Source: Asaia bogorensis (GTDB taxonomy: Bacteria > Pseudomonadota > Alphaproteobacteria > Acetobacterales > Acetobacteraceae). Taken from it: a stretch of DNA of 64,000 nt. Shown in pieces: positions 55,585-64,000 of this stretch; position 1 is the first letter of the stretch, and each line of letters starts with the position of its first letter. The DNA is taken from NCBI GenBank assembly GCA_945868845.1, contig CAMBMS010000010.1:1-64000 (forward strand), written 5' to 3'. A model generated the notes under the pieces. That model was given only the letters and a program-made list of their open reading frames with translations, did no database searches and had not been told where the DNA came from. The position numbers and the translations under genes are program-made.

Positions 55585-55712
55585 GGATGGCGAACGGCGC
55601 TGGGATCGAATCCACTCCATTGATCTAGCATTGAAGACCAAGCGAGCGCTAAGGCGGGCGAGGTTGTAGATCAGGGAAATGAGAGTGACCCGGAAATCCC
55701 TGGTGCACGATT
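55585..55712 (-). mobile_element. Possible transposase fragment
   Basis: The minus strand reads RDFRVTLISLIYNLARLSARL, which looks like the C-terminal helix of a DDE transposase. It is too short to place in a family. The rest of 55409-55700 is comparatively AT-rich without a recognisable gene. Confidence 0.25.
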
Positions 55713-55789
55713 GACGCCGCCGGCGGCCACCCCGATCACGCAGCGATGGTCGGGCAATCCAGAACCGAAATTACGATCGCGCGCGGCGG

Positions 55790-56160
55790 GCATGCTCATA
55801 GTGGCGGGCGGCTGCGGCTACAGCGAGCACCTCGCCGAACGGGCCGTCGCCTTCTACAACAAGCGCGGCACATACGCACAATGGATCAAAGAATGCTAGA
55901 ACGCGATCAAGCAGACGCGACTATCATGCTGCTCGTTCGCCGCCAATGCGGTGCGTCTTCAGTTGCACGCGTTCGCCTATAATCGCGGCGACTTCTTGCG
56001 CACCCGGGCGTTGCCCGAGGCCAGCGCGCGGTGGTCGCTGACCAGCCTGTGGGAGAAACTGGTGAAAAGCACGGCCAAGTTAGTACAGCACGCTCGCTAC
56101 GCCGTCTTCCAGGTGGCCGAGGTCGTGGTTCTAGCTGTTGGACGCGTTGTCCGATCACGG
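55790..56160 (+). mobile_element. IS1380 family transposase remnant
   Basis: Reading through one TAG, the plus frame gives ERAVAFYNKRGTYAQWIKEC, then NAIKQTRLSCCSFAANAVRL, QLHAFAYNRGDFLRT, WSLTSLWEKLVKSTAKLVQHARYAVFQ (in part) and VAEVVV. This is the conserved C-terminal third of IS1380 transposases. It is a different, more complete copy than that at 23535-23700. Several substitutions at conserved positions and the stop show decay. Confidence 0.8.
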
Positions 56161-56218
56161 GGAGGCTCGAGTATGCCGATGGCCGTCTCTTGCGTTAATC
56201 TTAGCCCGAAGCGCCAGT

Positions 56219-56254
56219 CGTTCGGGTAACTATCCGGCGTTCGGGTAACTATCC
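56219..56254. repeat. 17-bp direct repeat
   Basis: CGTTCGGGTAACTATCC occurs at 56219-56235 and again at 56238-56254 (period 19). CCAGTCG lies on each side (56214 and 56253). It sits just beyond the IS1380 fragment and before the liv promoter, and may derive from transposon ends. Confidence 0.7.
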
Positions 56255-56306
56255 AGTCGGTGTTGGATTTAGATAGAGTGCATTCTTTCGCCTATTCGGT
56301 GCCCGG

Positions 56307-56335
56307 TTGACAGCTAGCGGGCCACCACATATTGC
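56307..56335 (+). promoter_or_regulatory. Sigma70-type promoter of the liv operon
   Basis: TTGACA, 17 bases, TATTGC, ending 36 bases before the ATG of the binding-protein gene. The ribosome site AGGAGGG lies between them at about 56359. It is a close match to the vegetative consensus. Confidence 0.65.
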
Positions 56336-56371
56336 GTTGTGCTGGGCTGGACCCAACAGGAGGGATATTTA

Positions 56372-57652
56372 ATGCAGTTTGGCGAAACTTCAGGACCGCG
56401 TGCAATCCGGCGGCGTGGTTTTATGGCCGGCGCGGCCGCACTTGGCACATCCAGCCTTGCCATGCCCAACATCGTTGCGGCACAGAATAAGGCCCCGATC
56501 AAGATCGGCATGCCCAGCGTATTTTCCGGTATTTTTGCCCTCCTCGGCCAATCCTCCGCCGCCGGGGCGCGGATGGAGATCGACAAGGTCAACGCCGCCG
56601 GCGGTATCAACGGGCGCAAGCTGGAACTGGTGACCCGCGATTCCAAGGGCAAGCCGGACGAAGCTACCAAGGTAGTCCGCGATCTCGTCAGTAGCGATGG
56701 CTGCGAGATTATTCTGAGTGCCGAAACATCCGCCAGCTCCTTCGCCGTGCAAGAACTCATTCGTGAGCTGGGGGTGCTGTGCATCCACACTAATTCGGAG
56801 GTCTCTTCGCTCACTGCGAACCCGAAAATTTATGCCCCCACCTGCTTTCGTTCCGCGCGACAGGGTATTCACGATTCGATCGGCGGCGGACAATACGCGG
56901 CTGGGATCGTCGCCAAGAAAAATCTATTCAAATTTGTCACTGCCGCGCCGGATTATGCCTATGGCCGTGAAATTACCGCATCGTTCATCGAATACGCCAA
57001 GCTGTTCGAGCCGCGGATCGAGGTGATCGACCAGGCTTGGCCGAAGCTGTTCCAGCCGGATTTCACGGAGGTTGTGACCAAGATCCTGCAGGCGAAACCG
57101 CAAGCACTCTACACTACGCTGTTCGCCGGCGACCTCGTGGCGCTGATCGACCAGGGGTTGCTCTATGGGTTGTTCGACAAGCTTGAAACTTTCTCGGTCA
57201 ATCTCGGTGATTACTCCGTTCTGACCCAGGTGAAGCAGCTGCCGGCGGGCCTGCATTCCGGCACCCGCTACAACCGCACCGTGCCAAATACCCCAGCAAA
57301 CGAGGCATTCTATCAGGAATACACCAAGAAGAACACGGATCATAAGATCGGGAATTGGTCATGGGAAAACGCCACCGGCGCAAAATTCATGATTGAGGCG
57401 CTGAAAAAGGCCGAAGGCAATACCGATGGCAAGAAGCTTGCTGAACTCATCAAGGGCATGAAGATCGACAGCCCGTTTGGGGTGGATGGGACGTTGACCA
57501 TGCGGGCATCCGATCACACGGTGATCAACTATGTGGTCGGCTACGGTGTGACTCTGCCGAAGGACCCGTTTATCAAGGATGTGTTCACCGCCAACTGGGG
57601 TTCGATCCTGGAGCATGAAGCGGATTGGAAGAAGCGCAACGGCTACGCATGA
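56372..57652 (+). CDS. ABC transporter substrate-binding protein, branched-chain amino acid type
   Basis: 426 residues from the ATG at 56372, preceded by AGGAGGG. The N-terminus RAIRRRGFMAGAAALGTSS has a Tat-like twin Arg pattern and a cleavable hydrophobic core, so export may be Tat dependent. A periplasmic-binding type I fold follows (PIKIGMPSVFSGIFALLGQS; DSKGKPDEATKVVRDLV; the VSSDGCEIILSAETSAS pocket). The ligand could be branched-chain amino acids, amides, or aromatic acids. First gene of a five-gene transporter operon. Confidence 0.9.
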   Translation: MQFGETSGPRAIRRRGFMAGAAALGTSSLAMPNIVAAQNKAPIKIGMPSVFSGIFALLGQSSAAGARMEIDKVNAAGGINGRKLELVTRDSKGKPDEATKVVRDLVSSDGCEIILSAETSASSFAVQELIRELGVLCIHTNSEVSSLTANPKIYAPTCFRSARQGIHDSIGGGQYAAGIVAKKNLFKFVTAAPDYAYGREITASFIEYAKLFEPRIEVIDQAWPKLFQPDFTEVVTKILQAKPQALYTTLFAGDLVALIDQGLLYGLFDKLETFSVNLGDYSVLTQVKQLPAGLHSGTRYNRTVPNTPANEAFYQEYTKKNTDHKIGNWSWENATGAKFMIEALKKAEGNTDGKKLAELIKGMKIDSPFGVDGTLTMRASDHTVINYVVGYGVTLPKDPFIKDVFTANWGSILEHEADWKKRNGYA

Positions 57653-57726
57653 ACACAGGTTAGGGCGTTGCAAGTCGGCGGGGGCCTGCCCCCCGTCACG
57701 TCCGCTTTCCAGAGGGAAGAATTTTC

Positions 57727-58629
57727 GTGAAGCTAGAGGCATTATTCGCCTGCTTCGGCCAGATGAGCTGCGTGGTGACACAATCCACTAGCGCCTTGAT
57801 CATTGGCATGTTGCTGTTCCTGGTGGCTTCCGGCGTCACCTTGATTTTCGGCGTGCTTAATGTGGTGAATTTCGCCCATGGCACGCTTTACATGCTGGGC
57901 GCCTATATCGCCTACACGGTCTATCTACCGACCGAGAGCTATTTTCTCGCGGTGGTGGCTGGGGCGGTGGGCGTGGGTGTCTTCGGTGTGCTGTTCGAGC
58001 GATTGCTGATCAGTAAAGTCTATGGCCAGGATGTACTGATGCAGCTGCTGGTCTGCTACGGCGTTGTTCTGGTGATGGACGACGTGGTGAAGATCGTCTG
58101 GGGCGTGGACTTCATGAAGATGGGCATGCCGGCGGCGTTCCGCTTGCCGCCTATTCGTCTTGGTGGCGGCCTGATTCCGCCGTTCTATCTATTCCTCATC
58201 GTCATCTCGATGATTATCGGACTCGTGCTTTGGTATGTGATTACCAGAACCCGCTACGGTAAGATGATTCGTGCCGCCGCCGTCAATCCTGCCATGGTCT
58301 CGGCCCTTGGTATCCGTACGCCGTTGCTGTTCATGTCCGTCTTCGGCCTCGGTGCGATGCTCGCCGGCGCAGCGGGTGCGCTGGCCGCGCCAGTCCGCGC
58401 TCTCACGCCAGGGATGGGTTTTTCCATTGTCATTGAAAGTTTCATCGTCACGGTGATCGGCGGCATGGGTTCTATCGGTGGTGCCTTTGCCGCGGCCATC
58501 CTTCTCGGCTTCGCCCGCTCCTTCGGCAGCGTCGGGTTTCCATTGTTCGTGGACGGGCTGATGTTCCTCATCATGGGCCTAGTTCTCATTTTCAAGCCCG
58601 CCGGCCTGTTCGGCCGTTCGGCCCGGTAG
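57727..58629 (+). CDS. livH: Branched-chain amino acid ABC permease LivH-like
   Basis: 300 residues from a GTG with an AGAGGGAAG site. About eight membrane helices. The hallmark NVVNFAHGTLYMLGAY at about 38-53 and the C-terminal GGMGSIGGAFAAAILLGF loop (EAA-like) are present. Follows the binding-protein gene by 74 bases, with a G5/C6 hairpin (57678-57696) between that may tune expression. Confidence 0.93.
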   Translation: MKLEALFACFGQMSCVVTQSTSALIIGMLLFLVASGVTLIFGVLNVVNFAHGTLYMLGAYIAYTVYLPTESYFLAVVAGAVGVGVFGVLFERLLISKVYGQDVLMQLLVCYGVVLVMDDVVKIVWGVDFMKMGMPAAFRLPPIRLGGGLIPPFYLFLIVISMIIGLVLWYVITRTRYGKMIRAAAVNPAMVSALGIRTPLLFMSVFGLGAMLAGAAGALAAPVRALTPGMGFSIVIESFIVTVIGGMGSIGGAFAAAILLGFARSFGSVGFPLFVDGLMFLIMGLVLIFKPAGLFGRSAR

Positions 58630-58633
58630 TCCC

Positions 58634-59623
58634 ATGCAGAAGAATGCCCTCGCGCGCGATTTGATCGCCGCCGCCATCGCGTTGGCCCTGTTGCTCTCGG
58701 TGCCCACGTTTACCGGCAGCAAGGCCACCACCAATTTCATCATCTATGTCAGTGCCAATGGCTTGCTGGCGATGTCGCTTAATCTTCTGGTCGGCTATAC
58801 CGGGCTCGTCTCCTTCGGCCATGCGATGTTCTTCGGCGCTGCGGGGGCCTATCCCTTCGTGTTGTTGATGCAGAACCTGTCGCTGTCGATCCCTGCAGGC
58901 ATCGTGCTTACGCTCGGCTTCGCCGCCGTGTTGGCGCTGTTGATCGGAGCGATCTGCGTGCGGCTGACGGAGATCTATTTCGCCTTCCTTACCCTCGCCT
59001 TTCAGATGCTGATCTACAGCCTGATGATGAATATGATCGAGTATACCGGTGGCGATAACGGCCTCAGTGGCATTCCCCGACCACCCTTCCTTGGTATCAA
59101 TCTGGCCGATAGCGGCACCTTCTATGCCTTCGTCTGCACGGTCTTCGTCGTTGCCATCGTGATCATGCGCATCATCGTCATGTCGCCCTTCGGCTACACT
59201 TTGCGCCTGATCCGCGACAACGCGCAGCGCGCCACCTTCCTCGGCGTGAATGTAGTGCGGATGAAGCTGATCTGCTTCGTCCTGGCCGGTATTTTTGCCA
59301 GTCTGGGAGGTGTCATCATGGCACTGTTCTCGGCCGGCGCGTACCCTACCTTTGCCTTCTGGACTAATTCCGGCGATGCGATTTTCATGATCATGCTGGG
59401 TGGCCTGAATGTCTTCCTCGGGCCCGTGCTGGGCGCGGTGATCCTGCAGGCACTGAATGACGTGGTGACGCATTACACCAGCCATTATGGTCTATTTCTG
59501 GGCCTGCTGATTCTGCTAATCGTGCTCGGCTTTCGCCGGGGCCTGCTGGATTTCGTGTTTGAACGGCGGCAGTCGCGCGCACAAGGCGCGCTTAGCGCCG
59601 AGCGCAAGAAGGCGCGGACCTGA
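58634..59623 (+). CDS. livM: Branched-chain amino acid ABC permease LivM-like
   Basis: 329 residues, about ten helices. Typical segments: GYTGLVSFGHAMFFGAAGAY (full LivM start motif in part), RLIRDNAQRATFLGVNV (EAA-like cytoplasmic loop) and MIMLGGLNVFLGPVLGAV. The C-terminal tail is basic. Starts four bases after livH and overlaps livG by one base (TGATG). Confidence 0.93.
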   Translation: MQKNALARDLIAAAIALALLLSVPTFTGSKATTNFIIYVSANGLLAMSLNLLVGYTGLVSFGHAMFFGAAGAYPFVLLMQNLSLSIPAGIVLTLGFAAVLALLIGAICVRLTEIYFAFLTLAFQMLIYSLMMNMIEYTGGDNGLSGIPRPPFLGINLADSGTFYAFVCTVFVVAIVIMRIIVMSPFGYTLRLIRDNAQRATFLGVNVVRMKLICFVLAGIFASLGGVIMALFSAGAYPTFAFWTNSGDAIFMIMLGGLNVFLGPVLGAVILQALNDVVTHYTSHYGLFLGLLILLIVLGFRRGLLDFVFERRQSRAQGALSAERKKART

Positions 59624-60372
59624 TGCTCAAGGTCGAAAATCTCAGCAAATCCTTTGGTGGTGTCGCGGCTGCGCGTGACGTGACCTTGGATTTTCCCGAT
59701 GGCTCCCTATCCGCCGTCATCGGCCCGAACGGGGCCGGCAAGACAACCCTGTTCAATCTGATCACCGGCCATCTGAAACCGGATTCCGGGAAGATTCTGC
59801 TGAATGGGGAAGATATTGTTGGTCTGTCGCCGGCGCAGGTCGTGCATCGCGGCCTGGGTCGTGCTTTTCAGGTTGCCAGCATCTTTCCGTCCCTGACCGT
59901 GCTGGAAGCAATGACCGCCGCCGTCATTTCCCATCGCGGCGGCAGCGGCAATATGTGGCGCCGCTTTCCCACCGATGCTGCCCGCACGCGCGCGCTGGAA
60001 CATCTGGATCTTCTAGGTTTGGCCGATGCTGGCGGCCTGCTGTCACGCAACCTCTCGCATGGCGATCAGAAGCTGCTGGACATCGGCCTGGCGTTAACTT
60101 TGGAACCGAAGGTTCTGCTGCTCGATGAACCCACTGCTGGTATGGGGCCGGAAGAACGTTGGGCGATGATCGAGAAAGTGCAGGCCCTTTGGCGCCTCGG
60201 CGGCATGACCCTGGTCTTCATCGAGCATGACATGGATGTCGTTTTCAAGATCGCGCAGACCGTGCGCGTGCTCCGCTATGGCGCTGTGCTAGCGGAAGGT
60301 ACACCAGACGAAATCCGCGCCAACGAAGCGGTGATCGACGCCTATCTGGGCCGTGCCGAGGAGCATACCTGA
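59623..60372 (+). CDS. livG: Branched-chain amino acid ABC ATPase LivG-like
   Basis: 249 residues. Walker A GPNGAGKTTLFNLITG (about 33-48), signature LSHGDQKLLDIGLAL (an LSHG variant common in LivG), Walker B LLLDEPTAGM and switch His in IEHDMDVVF. Works as a dimer with LivF on the cytosolic side. One-base overlaps with livM and livF. Confidence 0.94.
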   Translation: MLKVENLSKSFGGVAAARDVTLDFPDGSLSAVIGPNGAGKTTLFNLITGHLKPDSGKILLNGEDIVGLSPAQVVHRGLGRAFQVASIFPSLTVLEAMTAAVISHRGGSGNMWRRFPTDAARTRALEHLDLLGLADAGGLLSRNLSHGDQKLLDIGLALTLEPKVLLLDEPTAGMGPEERWAMIEKVQALWRLGGMTLVFIEHDMDVVFKIAQTVRVLRYGAVLAEGTPDEIRANEAVIDAYLGRAEEHT

Positions 60373-61085
60373 TGACTGAGACCGTTTTGCAGGTCGAGGG
60401 GATCGACGTCTTCTATGGCGCCAGTCAGATCCTGTTCGGCCTCAGCCTAGATGTGGAGAAGGGCCAGACGCTCGCCCTACTGGGCCGCAATGGTGCCGGA
60501 AAAAGCACCACGTTCAAGTCCATCATCGGCCTCGCCCCGCCACGCACGGGCAGCGTGCGCATCAGGGGCCGGGATGTGCGGGGCCATCCAGCCTATGATA
60601 TTGCTCGCGCCGGCATTGGTTTTGTCCCGGAAGACCGCCAAGTATTTCCGGAACATTCGGTGGAGGACAATCTCCTTATCGCCGTCAAAAAGGGCCCGAG
60701 CGGGCAGGATTACTGGACCCTCGCGCGTGTCTATGAGGTATTTCCGGTCCTGGAAGGCATGAAAACCCGCATGGCCGGGCGGCTTTCGGGCGGCGAGCAG
60801 CAGATGCTGACGATCGCGCGCACGCTGATGGGTAACCCGGAGGTTCTGTTGCTCGATGAACCTTCCGAAGGTCTGGCGCCCGTCATTGTCGCGCAGATCG
60901 GCGCGCTGATCCGCCGCCTCGGCCAGATGGGTGTCACCTTGATCCTGGCGGAGCAGAATATGCATTTTTGCCTCGGCGTCGCCAGCCACGCGGCAGTGAT
61001 CGATAAAGGAACGATCGTCTATCGCGACACCATCGCCGCGCTGAAGGCGAACGACGCGATCAAGCAGCGCTATCTGTCAGTGTGA
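60372..61085 (+). CDS. livF: Branched-chain amino acid ABC ATPase LivF-like
   Basis: 237 residues. Walker A GRNGAGKSTTFKSIIG, the signature LSGGEQQMLTIARTL, Walker B LLLDEPSEGLAP and ILAEQNMHF switch. Last gene of the operon, convergent with panC; the 146-base gap to panC holds no clear gene. Confidence 0.94.
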   Translation: MTETVLQVEGIDVFYGASQILFGLSLDVEKGQTLALLGRNGAGKSTTFKSIIGLAPPRTGSVRIRGRDVRGHPAYDIARAGIGFVPEDRQVFPEHSVEDNLLIAVKKGPSGQDYWTLARVYEVFPVLEGMKTRMAGRLSGGEQQMLTIARTLMGNPEVLLLDEPSEGLAPVIVAQIGALIRRLGQMGVTLILAEQNMHFCLGVASHAAVIDKGTIVYRDTIAALKANDAIKQRYLSV

Positions 61086-61231
61086 CATAGGCGTAACCTG
61101 ACATGGGTAGCCCCGGCGCGCATTGCCAAGGTGGGTTTCTCAGCTCATGGAGATATTTCAGAACACTGGCACGGCGCCCTTCGGTGGCATGTTGATATTG
61201 GCGTTCTAGGCAGCCGGCGGCAGACACTGGA

Positions 61232-62056
61232 TCAAGCAGCGATATTGTCGATCAGGCGCACCCTGCCCAGCTGGGCGGCGGCGATGATGCGGGCCCCCGA
61301 TACGATGCGATCTAACGGCGCCAGGGTGGGGCCGTCCACCAAAGCAAGATAGTCCACGTTGAATCGCGCCGCTGTCAGTTGCTGGCGGGCCCACGCCAGG
61401 GCGAGCGGAACGTCCGGTGCAGCGGCGGCTGCGCGTATGGTGCGGTTGAGCTGGGCGGCAGTCGGGCGGTCTTGCGGTGTTAGAAAGCGATTGCGGGAGG
61501 ACAGGGCAAGGCCGTCTGCCTCGCGCACCGTCGCGATACCGACGATCTCCAGCCGTAGATGCAGGTCGGCGACGAAGCGGCGCACGACCTGCAATTGCTG
61601 CCAGTCCTTCTCGCCGAAATAGGCGGCATCCGGGCGGACTTGGCCAAACAGTTTCGTCACCACGGTTGCCATGCCGCGGAAATGGCCGGGTCGGTGCTCG
61701 GCCTCCCAGCGTTCGGCGGGCGGGCCGGAGACATCGACGAGCGTAACATTGTCGGAAGGATACATCGTGGCGACATCCGGAATCCAAACCAGGTGGTTGC
61801 CGGCTGCGCGCAGGCTGGCGAGATCGCCGGCCTCGTCGCGCGGATAGTTGGCCAGATCCTCGTTGGCCGCGAATTGCAGCGGGTTGACGAAGATAGAGGT
61901 GGCGGTCGCGGCGCCCGACGTTACCGCTGCATCCACCAATGCTCGATGGCCGGCGTGCAACGCACCCATGGTGGGGACTAGGGCGAGCTTTCCGTATCGG
62001 GCGCGCAGGCCGTCGCAGGCTGCATCGAGTTCGGCGAGTGTTCGGACGACGATCAT
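61232..62056 (-). CDS. panC: Pantoate--beta-alanine ligase
   Basis: 274 residues from the ATG at 62056; the open frame continues upstream without homology. Start MIVVRTLAELDAAC, the nucleotidyl motif TMGALHAGHRAL (HIGH, His34-His37), FVNPLQFAANEDL, GEKDWQQLQVVRRF, and SRNRFLTP are all conserved. Forms pantothenate from pantoate, beta-alanine and ATP. PanB is not in the window. Confidence 0.95.
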   Translation of the reverse strand: MIVVRTLAELDAACDGLRARYGKLALVPTMGALHAGHRALVDAAVTSGAATATSIFVNPLQFAANEDLANYPRDEAGDLASLRAAGNHLVWIPDVATMYPSDNVTLVDVSGPPAERWEAEHRPGHFRGMATVVTKLFGQVRPDAAYFGEKDWQQLQVVRRFVADLHLRLEIVGIATVREADGLALSSRNRFLTPQDRPTAAQLNRTIRAAAAAPDVPLALAWARQQLTAARFNVDYLALVDGPTLAPLDRIVSGARIIAAAQLGRVRLIDNIAA

Positions 62057-62193
62057 GTCCGCCTTTCTAGCAGTGCGCGGGCCGACGGCGAAGGATGTTT
62101 CACCATTTGCCGTCGAGAATGACTTACCGAAAACAAGGTTAGCGCTTTGTCGAGGCCTTGCTTCCGGCAGGCCATGCTCATCGAGACTCGGTA

Positions 62194-62940
62194 TCAGGGC
62201 CCATTGGCCAGGGCCAGCAGCGCTTGCCCGGTCAATAGGCTGGCCAGCACTGTGAGGGTGACTAGAGCCACGCGGCGATGCGTGTCGGGATTGGTACGGC
62301 GAAATCCAAGCGTGCCGAGCCATTGTCCCAGCAGGAGCGCGGGTAGGGCGATCAAGGCCCATAGCGTTGTCTCCCAGCTCGCCAGGCCACGCCAGGCCAT
62401 CGGGACCATGGCGGCGGCGGCAGTGAGGAAGAAATAGGAAATGGTAGAGGCCCGCATCACCTCCGTCGGGCAACGCAGGGCAAGGAAATACACCACGGCC
62501 GGTGGCCCGGCCATGGCGGCGACGCCGTTCATCACGCCGGAAATGGCGCCGACGAGCAGGGTGATCCAACGCGCTGGATGTTCCGGCAGGACCAGTCCGC
62601 GCCCCAGCAGCGCAATGGCGGCGAAGATCAGCAGGCCGATTGCCAAGCGTGCAGCGTCCGCGCTCATGTAAGCCAGCGCCAGTAGGCCGAGCGGGGTACA
62701 GACAACCATGGCTACGACCAGCCAGAGGATCGGGCGCCAGTCCGCCTGTCGCCATAACAGCGGCAGGTCGACCGCGCCGGTTAGTAATTGCAGGGTGACG
62801 ATGACCGGCACGAACTGCTGCGGCGGCATGGCGAGCGAAAGAACGGGCGCCGCGGCCATGGCCAGGCCAAAGCCGGTAAAGCCACGCAGCAGGCCGGCAG
62901 CAAAAATTCCCACGACCACGATCAGGGCGACCGCGGACAT
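62194..62940 (-). CDS. TauE/SafE (DUF81) family membrane permease
   Basis: 248 residues with about seven to eight helices. GFTGFGLAMAAAPVLSL near the N-terminus and the GAISGVMNGVAAMAGPPAVVYFLAL motif in the middle are the two repeated signatures of TauE/SafE sulfite/sulfoacetate exporters. The substrate is not predictable. Upstream of panC on the minus strand with a 137-base gap and downstream of the small barrel gene. Confidence 0.88.
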   Translation of the reverse strand: MSAVALIVVVGIFAAGLLRGFTGFGLAMAAAPVLSLAMPPQQFVPVIVTLQLLTGAVDLPLLWRQADWRPILWLVVAMVVCTPLGLLALAYMSADAARLAIGLLIFAAIALLGRGLVLPEHPARWITLLVGAISGVMNGVAAMAGPPAVVYFLALRCPTEVMRASTISYFFLTAAAAMVPMAWRGLASWETTLWALIALPALLLGQWLGTLGFRRTNPDTHRRVALVTLTVLASLLTGQALLALANGP

Positions 62941-62980
62941 TCTTACCTCGTTCTCGCCTTGCCTGGGCTCCTGTCCAGGG

Positions 62981-63298
62981 TCAGAGCCGTTCGTCCACGA
63001 CCTCGAAGATTTCGCGGGAGCGCGTAACGCGGCCCAGCCAATGGCGATCGAATTCCGCGACTAAGGCCTTGATCGTGTCAGTGCCGTCGAGTGCCTGAGC
63101 TGCGGCAATGGACGGAAATTCGTAATGGGCACTATGTACGGATGGATCCGTACGGTTCCACGCCCGAAAAGCATGCGTGACCTTGAAGGCACGCATGGCA
63201 TCCTGCAAATGTTCCTGTTGGTACCAAAGGTCGAACGGCGCGCGGTCCTCCGGATCGGGGATAACGGCGCGAACGATCAAATAAATGCGCGTGGCCAT
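62981..63298 (-). CDS. Small dimeric alpha/beta-barrel protein
   Basis: 105 residues. IYLIVRAVIPDPEDRAPFDLWYQQEHL and HAFRAWNRTDPSVHSAHYEF resemble EthD/monooxygenase-like dimeric alpha/beta-barrel proteins that often accompany oxygenases. Two bases separate it from the stop of the luciferase-like gene upstream, so they are likely cotranscribed. Function unknown. Confidence 0.65.
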   Translation of the reverse strand: MATRIYLIVRAVIPDPEDRAPFDLWYQQEHLQDAMRAFKVTHAFRAWNRTDPSVHSAHYEFPSIAAAQALDGTDTIKALVAEFDRHWLGRVTRSREIFEVVDERL

Positions 63299-63300
63299 AG

Positions 63301-64000
63301 TTATTCCGCCGCTTGCTGATTTTGAGAAATATATTGCACGGAATTAGGACCGAAGCGATCCTTGAACGCCGTAGTGTCGATCTCCTCCAGTTGTATTTCG
63401 CCCGCGATGACGCTTTGCTTCCAAGCCTGATGCGCGGGCTCCTCGCCATGGAATTCTGGCATCACTTCCTTGGCGAACAATTCCAGGCTTTCACAGATAT
63501 GTTCGTGCGAATTCTTTCCCGCCTGGTTGAGAAGAATGATTTGATCGACATGCGATGTGCTGAATTTCCGTAACTTGTTACGAATAGTCTCTGGCGAGCC
63601 GATCAGACCGCCACGCAGCGCGCGGGCCATCATGTCGGGGTTGGCGCGCTTATAAGCTTCATATTCCTCCCACACATTCACCGTTCCAGGTTTCGGGCGA
63701 GATCGGCCGGGATTGGCACCATAGAAGCGCAGGGCAAACTGAAAGAACGTGGCGCCATCAGCGCGACGTCGAGCTTCATCGTCGGTCTTGGCGCACATAA
63801 AATAACTCACCAGCGCCATGTTCGGATTGATCTGGTAATCCGTCAGCTTGTCCAGTCGCTTGGTGATGGAGTTGTAATAGGCATGCACCCAGGCATTGGC
63901 TGCGTCCGCGCTGAGAAACTGAAAGCCCAACGCGCCGAGACCACGACGGCCAGCCATTTCGATGGTATCTAGTTGTGAGCAGGCAACCCAGAGCGGCGGG
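63301..64000 (-). CDS. LLM class flavin-dependent monooxygenase (partial)
   Basis: C-terminal 233 codons; the gene continues beyond the window. The visible part starts PPLWVACSQLDTIEMAGRRG and includes the luciferase-like barrel (LGALGFQFL, NPNMALVSYF) and IGSPETIRNKLRKF, which is the cofactor/substrate-loop region typical of bacterial luciferase-like (LLM) enzymes. They use reduced flavin to oxidise or hydroxylate substrates. Partner of the small barrel protein immediately downstream. Confidence 0.85.
   Translation of the reverse strand, partial: PPLWVACSQLDTIEMAGRRGLGALGFQFLSADAANAWVHAYYNSITKRLDKLTDYQINPNMALVSYFMCAKTDDEARRRADGATFFQFALRFYGANPGRSRPKPGTVNVWEEYEAYKRANPDMMARALRGGLIGSPETIRNKLRKFSTSHVDQIILLNQAGKNSHEHICESLELFAKEVMPEFHGEEPAHQAWKQSVIAGEIQLEEIDTTAFKDRFGPNSVQYISQNQQAAE

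Noticed and set aside
61206-61787. Alternative minus-strand frame suggesting a frameshift in panC.
   Set aside because: The panC frame from 62056 to 61232 is continuous with all motifs, so no frameshift is needed.

Overview
The window looks like chromosomal DNA of a GC-rich alphaproteobacterium, most likely in or near the Acetobacteraceae (Rhodospirillales/Acetobacterales). This is inferred from gene content and order (tsaE-amgK-murU-addB-addA-trxA; miaB-phoH-ybeY-corC; waaA-lpxK for lipid A/Kdo; MetH paired with an ArsR-methyltransferase; LIV and TRAP transporters), the strong G/C third-position bias and the frequent 1-8 base gene overlaps. No rRNA, tRNA or CRISPR array was recognised.

Layout. 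0.2-7.3 kb: DinB-like protein, Tim44-like protein, a coupled thrC-M16 peptidase-pmbA operon, MAPEG protein and ferredoxin-NADP reductase. 7.3-16.3 kb: a tightly packed tsaE-amgK-murU-addB-addA run followed by trxA (tRNA t6A, MurNAc recycling, recombinational repair, thiol redox). 16.4-23.5 kb: a metabolic stretch with a decayed carboxymuconolactone decarboxylase-like gene, an SDR with an altered active site, an amidohydrolase, a large FAD/Fe-S 2-hydroxyacid dehydrogenase and a divergent serine-glyoxylate aminotransferase. 23.5-32.9 kb: gshB, plsC-like, miaB-phoH-ybeY-corC, then a DUF374 acyltransferase with waaA and lpxK, closed by a strong shared terminator. 33.0-37.3 kb: a TRAP transporter (dctP-dctQ-dctM) and thiS-thiG. 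37.4-40.2 kb: a minus-strand operon CDF transporter-tonB-pduO-PhnZ-like HD protein. 40.7-45.6 kb: metH with its ArsR/methyltransferase regulator, a perfect palindromic operator and a divergent small CobW-like gene. 45.7-51.5 kb: ppdK, glyS, glyQ. 51.5-56.3 kb: an accessory, decaying zone with gene and transposase fragments around two intact genes (DUF2076 and an orphan TRAP binding protein). 56.3-64 kb: a complete branched-chain amino-acid-type ABC transporter (livKHMGF), panC, a TauE-like permease, a small alpha/beta-barrel protein and a luciferase-like monooxygenase cut by the window end.

The most distinctive features are: (1) the metH/ArsR-methyltransferase locus, whose 22-bp palindrome also fronts a 127-residue CobW/COG0523-like protein that keeps GCxCC but has lost its P-loop; (2) an unusually rich set of degenerate genes visible only by reading through stops and frameshifts (carboxymuconolactone decarboxylase, DUF924, adenylate cyclase/hydrolase, GH17-like, CoA-binding protein, IS1380 and IS3 transposases), suggesting ongoing gene loss; and (3) long inverted repeats at the corC 3' end and upstream of thiS.
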